Source: Phyllobacterium calauticae
Lineage (GTDB): Bacteria; Pseudomonadota; Alphaproteobacteria; Rhizobiales; Rhizobiaceae
Assembly: GCF_019991125.1 (NCBI RefSeq)
Contig: NZ_JAGENB010000001.1
Span: 434,001 to 498,000 of the forward strand
Length of the DNA: 64,000 nt
Direction of reading: 5' to 3'
Below the pieces are notes generated by a model, which searched no databases, was not told the DNA's origin, and saw nothing but the letters and a program-made list of their open reading frames with translations. Each line of letters starts with the position of its first letter. The first letter of the stretch is position 1. Positions 8,490 through 16,858 of the stretch are shown piece by piece. The position numbers and the translations under genes are program-made.

Positions 8490-8951
8490 TCAAATCGGCG
8501 CGAAGGATTTCAGCGTCCATTGTCCGCCGTCCTGCATGCAGGTCTCACCCTTGTAGAGCATGACGCCGTCAAAAGATTCGCGCGATGTCTGGAATTCACG
8601 GCAGAGCCCTGTCTCGGTCTTTTTCTCGGCGATTGCCGTGATCGTGCCCTGACTGCCTGTCTCCGGATTGGACCATGGCAGCGGCTTGTTGCCCCATTGG
8701 GTAAAGTTCAGCGCGGACACGATATTGCGGACCGTCGACTGGTCGGCGGCACCCTTGGCGTCCACCTGCGGCGCCGGAGCAACCGAACCCGTCACCGTCG
8801 CCTTGTCCGGGACCGCGTTCTCGACGCTGAAGCTTTTCATGGCACAGCCGGAGAGAAGACAGAGCACAAAAACAGCGGCAAACGGCGCAGTCCGCACCGG
8901 AATTTTCGCCCCAAGGTTCTTGATATCTGGTATTGCCAATGCCAAACGCAT
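8490..8951 (-). CDS. RT0821/Lpp0805-type surface lipoprotein
   Basis: Predicted outer-membrane lipoprotein with a LLSGC lipobox about 36 residues after the chosen start. The mature part shows the pattern of the alphaproteobacterial 16-kDa surface antigen family: WSNPETGSQGTI, then CREFQTSRESFDG, then GETCMQDGGQW, with two conserved cysteines. Its molecular function is unknown. A longer frame begins at 8972, only 7 bp from the pdxH start. I prefer the ATG at 8951, which has AAGAGAGA before it. A GTG nearer the lipobox is also possible. It is divergent from pdxH. Confidence 0.7.
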   Translation of the reverse strand: MRLALAIPDIKNLGAKIPVRTAPFAAVFVLCLLSGCAMKSFSVENAVPDKATVTGSVAPAPQVDAKGAADQSTVRNIVSALNFTQWGNKPLPWSNPETGSQGTITAIAEKKTETGLCREFQTSRESFDGVMLYKGETCMQDGGQWTLKSFAPI

Positions 8952-8978
8952 ATCTCTCTTTAACAAGGTCAACCAGCT

Positions 8979-9605
8979 ATGACTATGGGTGAAATGAAGT
9001 TAACAACCGGTGACTTCACAGAAAAAACCGAACCCTTCGCGCTCTTCGACGAATGGCTCAAAGATGCAACCAAATCCGAGCCGAATGACCCGAATGCTGT
9101 TGCTCTTGCAACGGTGGATAGTGATGGCCTGCCGGATGTCCGCATGGTTCTTCTTAAAGGTTTTGACGAGCAAGGCTTTGTTTTTTATACAAATTTTGAA
9201 AGTCAGAAAGGTCAGGAAATACTGGGCTCAATGAAAGCCGCCATGTGTTTTCATTGGAAAACGCTGCGCCGTCAAGTGCGTGTGCGCGGTCCCGTGGAAA
9301 TTGTCAGCGATGTGGAAGCCGATGCCTACTACGCCACCCGCCCGCGCGGCAGCCGTATCGGCGCCTGGGCTTCCAAGCAATCGCGGCCGCTGGAAAGCCG
9401 TTTTGCCCTGGAAAAAGCCGTCGCGGAATACACTGCCCGCTATGCCATCGGCGAGATACCCCGGCCCGCCCACTGGTCGGGCTTCCGCATTCGCCCGACA
9501 TCCATTGAATTCTGGCATGACCGGCCTTTCCGCCTGCACGACCGCGTGGTTTTCAGCCGCGCGACGCCGGATGGCGACTGGGGCAAAACCCGCTTGTACC
9601 CATAG
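8979..9605 (+). CDS. pdxH: Pyridoxamine/pyridoxine 5'-phosphate oxidase
   Basis: FMN enzyme that oxidises pyridoxine or pyridoxamine 5'-phosphate to PLP. It has 208 residues, the normal length. Family segments are present in order: [20 protein letters not shown], then [15 protein letters not shown] (FMN phosphate contacts), [11 protein letters not shown], and the C-terminal signature [14 protein letters not shown]. Several ATGs lie within the first six codons; the first has AAGG about 10 bp upstream. It converges with the crotonase gene (6-bp gap). Confidence 0.95.
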   Translation: MTMGEMKLTTGDFTEKTEPFALFDEWLKDATKSEPNDPNAVALATVDSDGLPDVRMVLLKGFDEQGFVFYTNFESQKGQEILGSMKAAMCFHWKTLRRQVRVRGPVEIVSDVEADAYYATRPRGSRIGAWASKQSRPLESRFALEKAVAEYTARYAIGEIPRPAHWSGFRIRPTSIEFWHDRPFRLHDRVVFSRATPDGDWGKTRLYP

Positions 9606-9611
9606 GGCTCT

Positions 9612-10364
9612 TCAGCCCTTCTTGCGCGTCAGGAAGGCCATCAGGGCGCCCCGTGCTTCTTCGGACTGGAGCCGTTCCGCAAAATGCCCGGCCTCCAGTT
9701 TGATGCGCTCGACCGTTTCAGCGCGCGGCATGCGCAGGAGATCGCGCGAGATCTGCATGGCTTCCGGCGGCTTGGCGGCAATTTCCGTCGCCACGGCCAG
9801 AACAGTGCTTTCCAACTGGTCCGCCTCGACGATCCGGTAGACAAGACCGGCGTCCTTCGCTTCGGCCGCGTTCAACCCGGCACCCATCGCCAGGAAGGCA
9901 AAGGCCTGCTGACGGCCCATCAGGGCAGGTCCGAGCAGGCTCGAACCCGCTTCGGGTACAAGACCCAGATCGACGAAAGGCGTCTTGAACAGGGATTGCG
10001 GCGTGGCAAAGGTCAAGTCGCAATGGAAATTGAGCGTCGAGCCGATGCCGATGGCAAGCCCATCCACACCCGCGACAATCGGTTTCCTGCCATTGGCCAG
10101 CGCTATCAGGAAGTCGAAAACTTCGGTGCCCATCGTACCCGAGGTGGCAAAGGCCATGAAATCCTGCAGATCATTGCCGGAGGAGAAGGAGCCCGGCACC
10201 CCCAGGAATACATGGGTGCGGATATCCGGATTCGCATCGCCTTCCACCAGCGCTGCGGTCATGGCCGCATACATGGCCCGTGTCAGGGCATTCTTCTTGT
10301 CCGGGCGGTTCATCCGGATGGTCTGGACGGCGCCGTGGCGCTCGATGACGATATGATCTGACAT
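9612..10364 (-). CDS. Crotonase-family protein, probable delta3-delta2-enoyl-CoA isomerase
   Basis: 250-residue crotonase. The CoA/oxyanion segments are FSSGNDLQDF (60-69) and DGLAIGIGSTLNFHCDL (101-117). The two glutamates of classical enoyl-CoA hydratases are missing: the first position is T110 and the second lies in TPFVDLG. The sequence TPFVDLGLVPEAGSS (128-142) instead resembles peroxisomal enoyl-CoA isomerase 2, where the glutamate of PEG/PEA (here E138) shuttles the proton. An isomerase for unsaturated fatty-acid breakdown is therefore more likely than a hydratase. It starts 9 bp after the acyl-CoA dehydrogenase stop, in the same operon. Confidence 0.85.
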   Translation of the reverse strand: MSDHIVIERHGAVQTIRMNRPDKKNALTRAMYAAMTAALVEGDANPDIRTHVFLGVPGSFSSGNDLQDFMAFATSGTMGTEVFDFLIALANGRKPIVAGVDGLAIGIGSTLNFHCDLTFATPQSLFKTPFVDLGLVPEAGSSLLGPALMGRQQAFAFLAMGAGLNAAEAKDAGLVYRIVEADQLESTVLAVATEIAAKPPEAMQISRDLLRMPRAETVERIKLEAGHFAERLQSEEARGALMAFLTRKKG

Positions 10365-10373
10365 GAAGTTTTC

Positions 10374-12146
10374 CTATTGCAATGCGGCACGGGCACCGAG
10401 CAGGCTCGGCGCACCGTTGATGACGCGATCTTTCAGCGCCGACGTTTCGTTGAGAAGATTTTCGGCGAAGAATCGCGCAAGAGCCGTCCGGCCGGTATTG
10501 TCGCCACCCAGCGCACCCTTGGCGAGATAGGTTGCACCGGCAGCGAGGCCGAAGAGGCGCAGATAGGGCGTCGCTCCGGCAAGCGCATTGCTGATGTCAC
10601 CGCCGGCAAGGGTCTGCTGCAGCCAGAGCGTCGTTGCCTCCAGATCGTCAAGACCGGCCTGCAGGCGCTCCGCCGTGTTGCCGAAACCGGCACTGTTGCT
10701 CAGCGAAACGGCTTCGGCCACCGTGCGGAGCTCGGCGATATAGGTCTTGACGTGGTTGCCGCCATCGAGCGGCAGCTTGCGCTGGACGAGATCGATGGCC
10801 TGAATGCCGTTGGTTCCCTCATAGATCGGGGCAATGCGGGCATCGCGCAAAAACTGCGCGGCGCCAGTCTCTTCGATGAAGCCCATGCCGCCATGGATCT
10901 GGATGCCGATGGACGCGACATCCACACCCACATCGGTGGAAAACGCCTTGGCGACCGGCGTCAGCAGGTTGGCGCGATCCGCCCAGTGCCTTTTGTCGTC
11001 ATCCGCGCCGGTCCGCGCCATATCCAACGCGTGGGCGCAGGCATAGGCGATGGAGCGGGCCGCGCCGGTCAGGCCCTTCATGGTCAGGAGATTGCGCTGC
11101 ACGTCGGGATGCTCGATGATCGGGCTCATGCCTTCGCCGGTCCAGCCCGGCGCGCGCATCTGGCGGCGCTCCTGCGCATAGCCAAGTGATTTCTGATAAG
11201 CGGCCTCCGCCACCGCAACCCCCTGGATGCCCACGGCCAGCCTTGCATTGTTCATCATGGTGAACATGCAGGCCAGACCGCGGTTTTCTTCGCCGATAAG
11301 CCAGCCGATGGCGCCCGGCTCCGCGTCCTTGGCAAAACCATCGCCATAGATCATCGTGCAGGTGGGCGAGCCGTGAATGCCCATCTTGTGCTCGACGCCG
11401 CTGCAGAACACATCATTGCGGGCGCCGAGCGAACCATCGGCATTCACCAGGAATTTCGGCACCAGAAACAGCGATATCCCCTTGGTTCCCGCAGGCGCAT
11501 CGGGCAGGCGCGCCAGAACCAGATGGATGATATTGTCCGTAAGGTCATGCTCGCCATAGGTGATGAAAATCTTCTGACCGAAAATGCGGTACGTGCCGTC
11601 ATCGGCCCGCTCGGCCCGCGAGCGCAATGCTCCCACGTCGGAACCGGCCTGCGGTTCGGTGAGGTTCATGGTTCCCATCCACTCGCCGGAGACGAGCTTT
11701 GGCAGATAGGTATGTTTCAGATCATTGGTCGCGTGCGCTTCAAGCGCCTCGATGGCCCCGAGCGTCAATGTCGGTCCGATGCCGAAAGCCATGGAGCCGG
11801 AATTCCACATTTCCAGCGCCGCCACCGCGAGCATCATCGGCAGACCCTGTCCGCCGAACTCTTCCTTGCCGGTCAGGGCATTCCAGCCGCCGCCGATCCA
11901 GTCGCTGTAAACATCTTTCCAGCCGGGCGGCATGGTGACTTCGGCATCTTTCAGCGGTGTTCCATACTTGTCACCAACCTCCAGGAGCGGCGCAACGCGC
12001 GTGGACGCGAACTTACCCGCCTCTTCCAGGATGGCATCGACCAGATCGTCGGAGAGGTCGGCAAAACGCCCGGCGGCGATGGCCTCATCCAGACCGGCAA
12101 TTTTCTTCAGTGTGTGTGCGATTTCCTCGACGGGCGCCCGGTACAT
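10374..12146 (-). CDS. Acyl-CoA dehydrogenase (long, DmdC/AcdA-like)
   Basis: 590-residue FAD-dependent acyl-CoA dehydrogenase, longer than the 380-residue classical form because of a C-terminal extension. Visible motifs are TEPQAGSDVGALRS (flavin/substrate loop), GEENRGLACMFTMMNNARL, HGGMGFIEETG, and IYEGTNGIQAIDLVQRKL with the glutamate at the usual catalytic-base position. The length and the N-terminal MYRAPVEE resemble proteins annotated as 3-methylmercaptopropionyl-CoA dehydrogenase (DmdC), but such names are often transferred. A general fatty acyl-CoA substrate fits the downstream isomerase-like gene. A 14-bp palindrome about 85 bp upstream may be its operator. Confidence 0.9.
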   Translation of the reverse strand: MYRAPVEEIAHTLKKIAGLDEAIAAGRFADLSDDLVDAILEEAGKFASTRVAPLLEVGDKYGTPLKDAEVTMPPGWKDVYSDWIGGGWNALTGKEEFGGQGLPMMLAVAALEMWNSGSMAFGIGPTLTLGAIEALEAHATNDLKHTYLPKLVSGEWMGTMNLTEPQAGSDVGALRSRAERADDGTYRIFGQKIFITYGEHDLTDNIIHLVLARLPDAPAGTKGISLFLVPKFLVNADGSLGARNDVFCSGVEHKMGIHGSPTCTMIYGDGFAKDAEPGAIGWLIGEENRGLACMFTMMNNARLAVGIQGVAVAEAAYQKSLGYAQERRQMRAPGWTGEGMSPIIEHPDVQRNLLTMKGLTGAARSIAYACAHALDMARTGADDDKRHWADRANLLTPVAKAFSTDVGVDVASIGIQIHGGMGFIEETGAAQFLRDARIAPIYEGTNGIQAIDLVQRKLPLDGGNHVKTYIAELRTVAEAVSLSNSAGFGNTAERLQAGLDDLEATTLWLQQTLAGGDISNALAGATPYLRLFGLAAGATYLAKGALGGDNTGRTALARFFAENLLNETSALKDRVINGAPSLLGARAALQ

Positions 12147-12229
12147 TGATCACAAGTCTCCTCATCCAGTGATGCTGCGTCGTTGCGGATAGACATTGCC
12201 GCCCCCAGCCTGGCAAGGCAAGTGGATTT

Positions 12230-12243
12230 TTACGTAAACGTAA
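12230..12243. promoter_or_regulatory. 14-bp palindromic operator candidate upstream of the acyl-CoA dehydrogenase
   Basis: TTACGTAAACGTAA is a perfect dyad (TTACGT, 2 bp, ACGTAA) located 84-97 bp before the acyl-CoA dehydrogenase start. It resembles sites described for MerR-family regulators of branched-chain amino-acid and acyl-CoA catabolism (LiuR type). No such regulator gene is present in the window. Confidence 0.45.
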
Positions 12244-12427
12244 GAAAACCTGCCCGTTGACCTTTCTGCGGCGCGGTCTGTTCGGCACTGCAGACACATG
12301 ATCCCGCGACTCCGACAGGCGTTCTCGCCGATCAACCCTTGTGCTTTACGGCATTTTAACCATGAACCAGCGATCATGGGCGCTTGTATCGGAAGCAGCA
12401 GACCACGAGGTGTGAAGGGACAGGCAT

Positions 12428-13678
12428 TTGACATTCCGAGCGCAGGTTTTCGCCCTTGCTGCCCTTGTCACCGCGTTGATGTCCAGCGCCCCTTCCCGTG
12501 CGGACTCCCAGTTCCAGACCCCCTGGTCCAACCAGCAGCGCGCCATCGTTCTCGACGGCTATGAGCACAATTCATTCAATCTCCCGGAAATCGTCAGGGA
12601 TCCGCGCATTGCCGCCTTCATTCACAAGGCATCCGATGGCTTGCCTGCCGCCTATCATTGCGGACGCATCGCCGATGCGAAGGATCAGGAAATATGCCGC
12701 CGCATCTGGCGCAACTATGCGGTGTCGCGCGAGCTCTACCAGACACGGCGCGTTCTGGCCAAAGCCCTCGGCCTGAAATGGGGCTCCTACCACCTGGCCC
12801 GTCCCGGCAACCCGATAGAACAGGCAAACCATTTCATCGATTATGCCGAGCCAACCAGTGACGAGTTGATGGCCATCGATATCGAGGACAATGATCCCGC
12901 CCGGTTCATGTCGCTGGCGGACGGCGAGATATTCGTCGCACAGATCAAACTGCGCACCGGCCGCTATCCCGTGCTCTACACCAATGGCACCACGGCCAAA
13001 TATATTGCCGATCACCGGCTGGCACTGCCGATCCTGTCGCGCCTGCCGCTCTGGTATGCGCGATATGAGGCCGATATCGCCCCGCATTTTCCGAAAGGCA
13101 ACTGGCAGGACTATGCGCTCTGGCAATTTGCCTCGCAGAACAATTGCAGCAAGACGCGCTGCCCCTACCGGCCCAATGGCACGAACCGCGACATCGATGT
13201 GAACATCGCCGATATGACGGTGGCGGAACTGAAACGCGCATGGCCGTTCGACACCCTCGTACCGGCGGTGCTGCCCGACGACATGCCGAAACCCGGCGAG
13301 CGGCCTGCCTTGCCCAGCGATATTCTGATGGCGTCGATGGAGCCGCCGCTTGTCGATTATAGCGGGTTGCGGCAGATACCGGACCTGCTCATCGCCGCTG
13401 CGAAAGGACTGGCTGCTACCGTGCAGGCCTCTATCGATGGCCTGGGCGACACACCGCAGGCGGTCGATACCATGGTGACGGCGTCCGTCATCCGTATTGC
13501 CAAATCACATGCAAGTGAAAAACTGACACTGGAAACGATCGGGAACAGCCTGCGAGCACCGATGGCAACATCCGATGACCACCCGGACAGCCGGATGATC
13601 GCCGGCTTGGTCGGTTTCTGCTTTGATGAAACCAGCACGGACGTGAGCCATCTGCCGGCTTATGCCATGCAGCGCTGA
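12428..13678 (+). CDS. Secreted GH25-family lysozyme-like protein
   Basis: 416 residues with a signal peptide ending near ADS (residue 27). Residues 38-255 match glycoside hydrolase family 25 (Chalaropsis-type muramidase): VLDGYEHNSF with D43, FIHKASDG, GSYHLARPGNPIEQANHFI, the catalytic DxE as D151-I-E153, PVLYTNG, and LPLWYARY before the final strand. The region from about 260 to the end (some 155 residues) has no domain I recognise. The start is TTG with GAAGGGA about 10 bp upstream. It probably cleaves peptidoglycan in the periplasm. It is convergent with the RTX gene. Confidence 0.82.
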   Translation: MTFRAQVFALAALVTALMSSAPSRADSQFQTPWSNQQRAIVLDGYEHNSFNLPEIVRDPRIAAFIHKASDGLPAAYHCGRIADAKDQEICRRIWRNYAVSRELYQTRRVLAKALGLKWGSYHLARPGNPIEQANHFIDYAEPTSDELMAIDIEDNDPARFMSLADGEIFVAQIKLRTGRYPVLYTNGTTAKYIADHRLALPILSRLPLWYARYEADIAPHFPKGNWQDYALWQFASQNNCSKTRCPYRPNGTNRDIDVNIADMTVAELKRAWPFDTLVPAVLPDDMPKPGERPALPSDILMASMEPPLVDYSGLRQIPDLLIAAAKGLAATVQASIDGLGDTPQAVDTMVTASVIRIAKSHASEKLTLETIGNSLRAPMATSDDHPDSRMIAGLVGFCFDETSTDVSHLPAYAMQR

Positions 13679-13688
13679 TCTTCAGAGA

Positions 13689-13720
13689 GAAGCAGGCACG
13701 TGAGCGCATGCGCCTGCTTC
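13689..13720. terminator. Bidirectional terminator hairpin
   Basis: GAAGCAGGC (13689-13697) pairs perfectly with GCCTGCTTC (13712-13720) between the convergent GH25 and RTX genes. No long T tract follows on either side. Confidence 0.5.
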
Positions 13721-13747
13721 AAAGCTCATCCACGTGTTTGCGCAATC

Positions 13748-14812
13748 TCAAGAAAAAACAACGTCATCCGGCGAGAGATCGGCAAGGGACACATGCTCGA
13801 TCAGAATGCCGCTGGAATCGCCGTCAAAGCTGACATAGACGCCGTCAGCCGTGTCGTGCGACGCGGCGAGAAAACTGTCGAAATCGTGAATGCCGGTGCT
13901 GCCCGCGGTGAAATCGCGAAGATTGATAACGTCACCCTCCACCACATTGAAATCCGCGATGTGGTCGACACCGCCAAGGGTTTTGGCATCGAATATGAAT
14001 GTATCCGCGCCCGCGCCACCGAAGAGATGGTCCGTGCCGGTACCGCCATCCAGGAAATCGTTGCCAGATCCGCCCTTGAGGATGTCGTCACCCGCGCCGC
14101 CCAGCAGCGTGTCATTGCCGTCGCCGCCATTCAGCGTATCGTTGCCGGCACCGCCATCGAGGTAATCATTGCCCCGGCCGCCGAAGAGAACATCCTTGCC
14201 ATCACCGCCCCAGATGCTGTCATCGCCATTGCCGCCGTCGATGTAATCGTTGCCGGCATCGCCATGCATCTCATCATTGCCGCCGCCGCCGAACAGCGTG
14301 TCATTGCCATCACCGCCAAATATGCGGTCATTGCCGTCGCCGCCTTCGACGCGGTCGTCACCTGCGCCGGCGTTGACATCGATATGGGAAAAATTCGTCG
14401 CAATGATCTTGTCATTGCCAGCGCCTGTCGTCAGCTCAAGCCGCTCCAGGTCGATGAAATAGAGATGATTGGCCGGAACCGTCGCATCCCCGAAAAAGAG
14501 GTGGCCGCTGGAACCGTTGAACGTGACCGGTTCGGCAGAGTGGGAAAGATCGACCGCAAGGGTGTCGATACCCGCGCCGCCGCGCGCTGCGCCGCCAACG
14601 CCGTTGAACACCAGCCGGTCGTCTCCATCACCGCCTTCAAGCTGGTCAAAACCGCTCGAACTGGTCAGGATGTCGTTTCCAGCCCCGCCATAGAGAAAGT
14701 CATTGCCCGCGCCGCCGTCGAGAATATCATTGCCGCCAAGACCCCAGAGATTGTCGTTCTCATCTGTCCCGTGCAGAACGTCGCTTGTGCCACCACCCAC
14801 TATTTTTGCCAT
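13748..14812 (-). CDS. RTX (calcium-binding nonapeptide) repeat protein
   Basis: 354 residues built mainly of GGxGxDxLx repeats. There are about fifteen units in two blocks, split by a non-repeat segment with FIDLERLELTTGAGND. The repeats bind calcium and fold as a beta roll after secretion. The C-terminal about 90 residues (GGVDHIADFNVVEGDVINL onward) resemble the serralysin-type C-terminal domain that follows RTX repeats and carries the type I secretion signal. There is no enzymatic domain. I chose the ATG at 14812 (MAKIVGGG), preceded by GGGAG. The upstream frame to 14869 lacks a site. Its ABC/MFP exporter is not in the window; TolC lies 4.5 kb away. Confidence 0.85.
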   Translation of the reverse strand: MAKIVGGGTSDVLHGTDENDNLWGLGGNDILDGGAGNDFLYGGAGNDILTSSSGFDQLEGGDGDDRLVFNGVGGAARGGAGIDTLAVDLSHSAEPVTFNGSSGHLFFGDATVPANHLYFIDLERLELTTGAGNDKIIATNFSHIDVNAGAGDDRVEGGDGNDRIFGGDGNDTLFGGGGNDEMHGDAGNDYIDGGNGDDSIWGGDGKDVLFGGRGNDYLDGGAGNDTLNGGDGNDTLLGGAGDDILKGGSGNDFLDGGTGTDHLFGGAGADTFIFDAKTLGGVDHIADFNVVEGDVINLRDFTAGSTGIHDFDSFLAASHDTADGVYVSFDGDSSGILIEHVSLADLSPDDVVFS

Positions 14813-14913
14813 CGAAATGATCTCCCAAAAAGCCTGTGATGGCGGAGTATATGTAAGGACATGTGACAAGCAAGTGTCGTTTTATGAAAACAAAAAACAA
14901 TATGTATACCAGT

Positions 14914-14947
14914 TTTACTTGTAAAATATTTCAAATTTATAAGTAAA
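14914..14947. repeat. AT-rich inverted repeat in the RTX-PBP intergenic region
   Basis: TTTACTTGTAAA (14914-14925) and TTTATAAGTAAA (14936-14947) are inverted with one mismatch around a 10-bp spacer. They sit in the 414-bp divergent gap 14813-15226, about 100 bp upstream of the RTX start. The rest of that gap is AT-rich up to 14960 and holds no gene I can support. A single TTATCCACG at 15093 resembles a DnaA box. Confidence 0.35.
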
Positions 14948-15226
14948 ATTTACAATACCTTCGGGTCGACGCGCAGGCATGAATTTTTTCATCCGGACCT
15001 CCTGCCGCCTTCGCGGAAAATGTGTGCAAGGTCCGTTTCGCGCAACGGCCACATCCGGATTTTGACCAGAGGTGACCGGCATTTTCCCGGAGTTATCCAC
15101 GCTAAAAACCGATATTAAGCATTTGTTCAGGTTAACAAGACATTCCGGAAATCGTGAGAATTGCAGCTGATCAAACGATGCTACCTTTGCGCGATCAGCC
15201 CCAATCCACAGTTTCACAATGAGATA

Positions 15227-16858
15227 ATGACCCCACGCAGCGCCCGCGCCCAAAACCGTATCCTGATCATCATGGCCTGTTTCATCGGGATTTTCTGCAT
15301 TATCAGCGGGCGGCTGGTCTTTTACGGCATGAAGGACGATCCGGTGGATTTCAACGGACCGACGGGCTCCATTCTGGCCTCGCGTCCGGACATTCTCGAC
15401 CGCAATGGTGCGGTGCTGGCGACCGATATCAACACCGTCTCGCTCTATGCCGAACCGCGCAAGATCATCGATCCGGACGAGGCGTTCGAACTGCTTGCCA
15501 CCGTCCTGCCCGATCTCAATTTCGAGCAAACCTACGCCCGCCTGAAGGGCAAGGCCGGCTTTGCCTGGCTCAAGCGCGGCCTGACGCCGAAGCACAAGAG
15601 CCAGATCATGGCACTGGGCATACCCGGGATCGGCTTTCGCACGGAGAAATCCCGCTTCTACCCCGGTGGCCCGACGGCGGCGCATATTCTCGGCCTGGTC
15701 AATGTCGACAATCAGGGTATTGCCGGCATGGAGAAATATATCGACTCGCAGGGTCTGTCCGACCTGCGCGATGTCGGCCTTGCCCATGCGCGCAAGCTCG
15801 CACCGGTGAAGCTCTCCATTGACCTCAGAGTCCAGCACGTGGTGCGCGACGTGCTGGTCAATGCGGTCGAACGCTACCGCGCCATTGCAGCGGGCGCCGT
15901 GGTGCTCGACGCCGATACCGGCGAAGTTCTGGCGATGGGTTCGGTGCCAGATTTTGATCCGAACAATCCGTTCAACGCGCTGGAGAAGGACCGGCTCAAC
16001 CGCATGTCGGCCGGTGTCTACGAGATGGGCTCGACCATCAAGACCTTCACCACGGCCATGGCGCTCGATTCCGGCAAGGTGGATCTCAACAGCACCTTCG
16101 ACGCCACCCGCCCCATCACCATCGGCCGCCAGACCATCCACGATTTCCACGGCAAACGCCGCGTGCTGACTTTGCCGGAAGTATTCCTGTTTTCCTCGAA
16201 TATCGGTTCAGCCAAGGAAGCGGATGTGGTCGGCATCGAAGGGCATCGCGAATTCCTGGTCCGGCTTGGCCTGCTCGACCGGATCCAGACGGAATTGCCC
16301 GAGGTGGCGCGGCCGACAGAGCCGAAAGTCTGGAAGAAGGTTCACTCGATCACGATTTCCTTCGGTCATGGCATGGCCACCACGCCGCTGCAGACCGCAG
16401 TCGGTGCCGCAGCCCTGCTCAACGGCGGCATGCTGATCGCGCCGACATTCCTGCCGCGCGGCGTTGAAGAAGCGCGGACCATGGCCAAGCGGGTGGTCAG
16501 CAAGAAGACCAGCGATGATCTGCGCTATCTCTACCGGCTCAATGCCCAGAAGGGCACGGGCGGCTCCGCCAGCCGGACGCAAGTTCCCGGATATCGTGTG
16601 GGCGGCAAAACCGGAACCGCCGAAAAAGTCATCAACGGACGCTATTCCAAGGACGTGCGCTTCAACACCTTCATCGCCGCCTACCCCATCGAGAACCCGC
16701 GCTATGTCGTGCTGACAATCATCGATGAACCCAAGCCTGTCGACGGGCAGGTCGCCGCCGGCGCCGGCCTCAACGCAGCGCCGATGGCTGCAGAAATCAT
16801 CCGGCGCTCGGCCAATATTCTCGGCGTGCTTCCGGTGTTCGAGACGGCAGAGGATTAG
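15227..16858 (+). CDS. FtsI-like class B penicillin-binding protein (transpeptidase)
   Basis: 543 residues. A short cytoplasmic tail is followed by one membrane anchor (12-34). The PBP dimerisation domain begins at RPDILDRNGAVLATDI (53-68). The transpeptidase domain has S269 in STIK, SSN at 323-325 and KTGTAEK from K461. These are the three active-site boxes of septal/elongation D,D-transpeptidases. The N-terminal segment resembles FtsI of rhizobia, yet no cell-division or mraZ-mur gene is nearby, so it is likely a second FtsI-type paralogue. A TTG start at 15161 is in frame. I chose the ATG at 15227, which puts a normal tail before the anchor. It overlaps the stop of the GNAT gene by 4 bp. 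Confidence 0.88.
   Translation: MTPRSARAQNRILIIMACFIGIFCIISGRLVFYGMKDDPVDFNGPTGSILASRPDILDRNGAVLATDINTVSLYAEPRKIIDPDEAFELLATVLPDLNFEQTYARLKGKAGFAWLKRGLTPKHKSQIMALGIPGIGFRTEKSRFYPGGPTAAHILGLVNVDNQGIAGMEKYIDSQGLSDLRDVGLAHARKLAPVKLSIDLRVQHVVRDVLVNAVERYRAIAAGAVVLDADTGEVLAMGSVPDFDPNNPFNALEKDRLNRMSAGVYEMGSTIKTFTTAMALDSGKVDLNSTFDATRPITIGRQTIHDFHGKRRVLTLPEVFLFSSNIGSAKEADVVGIEGHREFLVRLGLLDRIQTELPEVARPTEPKVWKKVHSITISFGHGMATTPLQTAVGAAALLNGGMLIAPTFLPRGVEEARTMAKRVVSKKTSDDLRYLYRLNAQKGTGGSASRTQVPGYRVGGKTGTAEKVINGRYSKDVRFNTFIAAYPIENPRYVVLTIIDEPKPVDGQVAAGAGLNAAPMAAEIIRRSANILGVLPVFETAED

Noticed and set aside
13800-14760. Periodic DNA that could look like a CRISPR or tandem array
   Set aside because: The period (27 bp) encodes the GGxGxDxLx repeats in one frame; there are no spacers of constant length.
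13700-14839. 379-codon Ala/Ile/Val-rich frame opposite the RTX gene
   Set aside because: Its repeats mirror the RTX nonapeptide repeats; not an independent gene or a DNA repeat array.
15093-15101. DnaA-box-like TTATCCACG upstream of the PBP
   Set aside because: A single near-match without a cluster or replication genes; not evidence for an origin.
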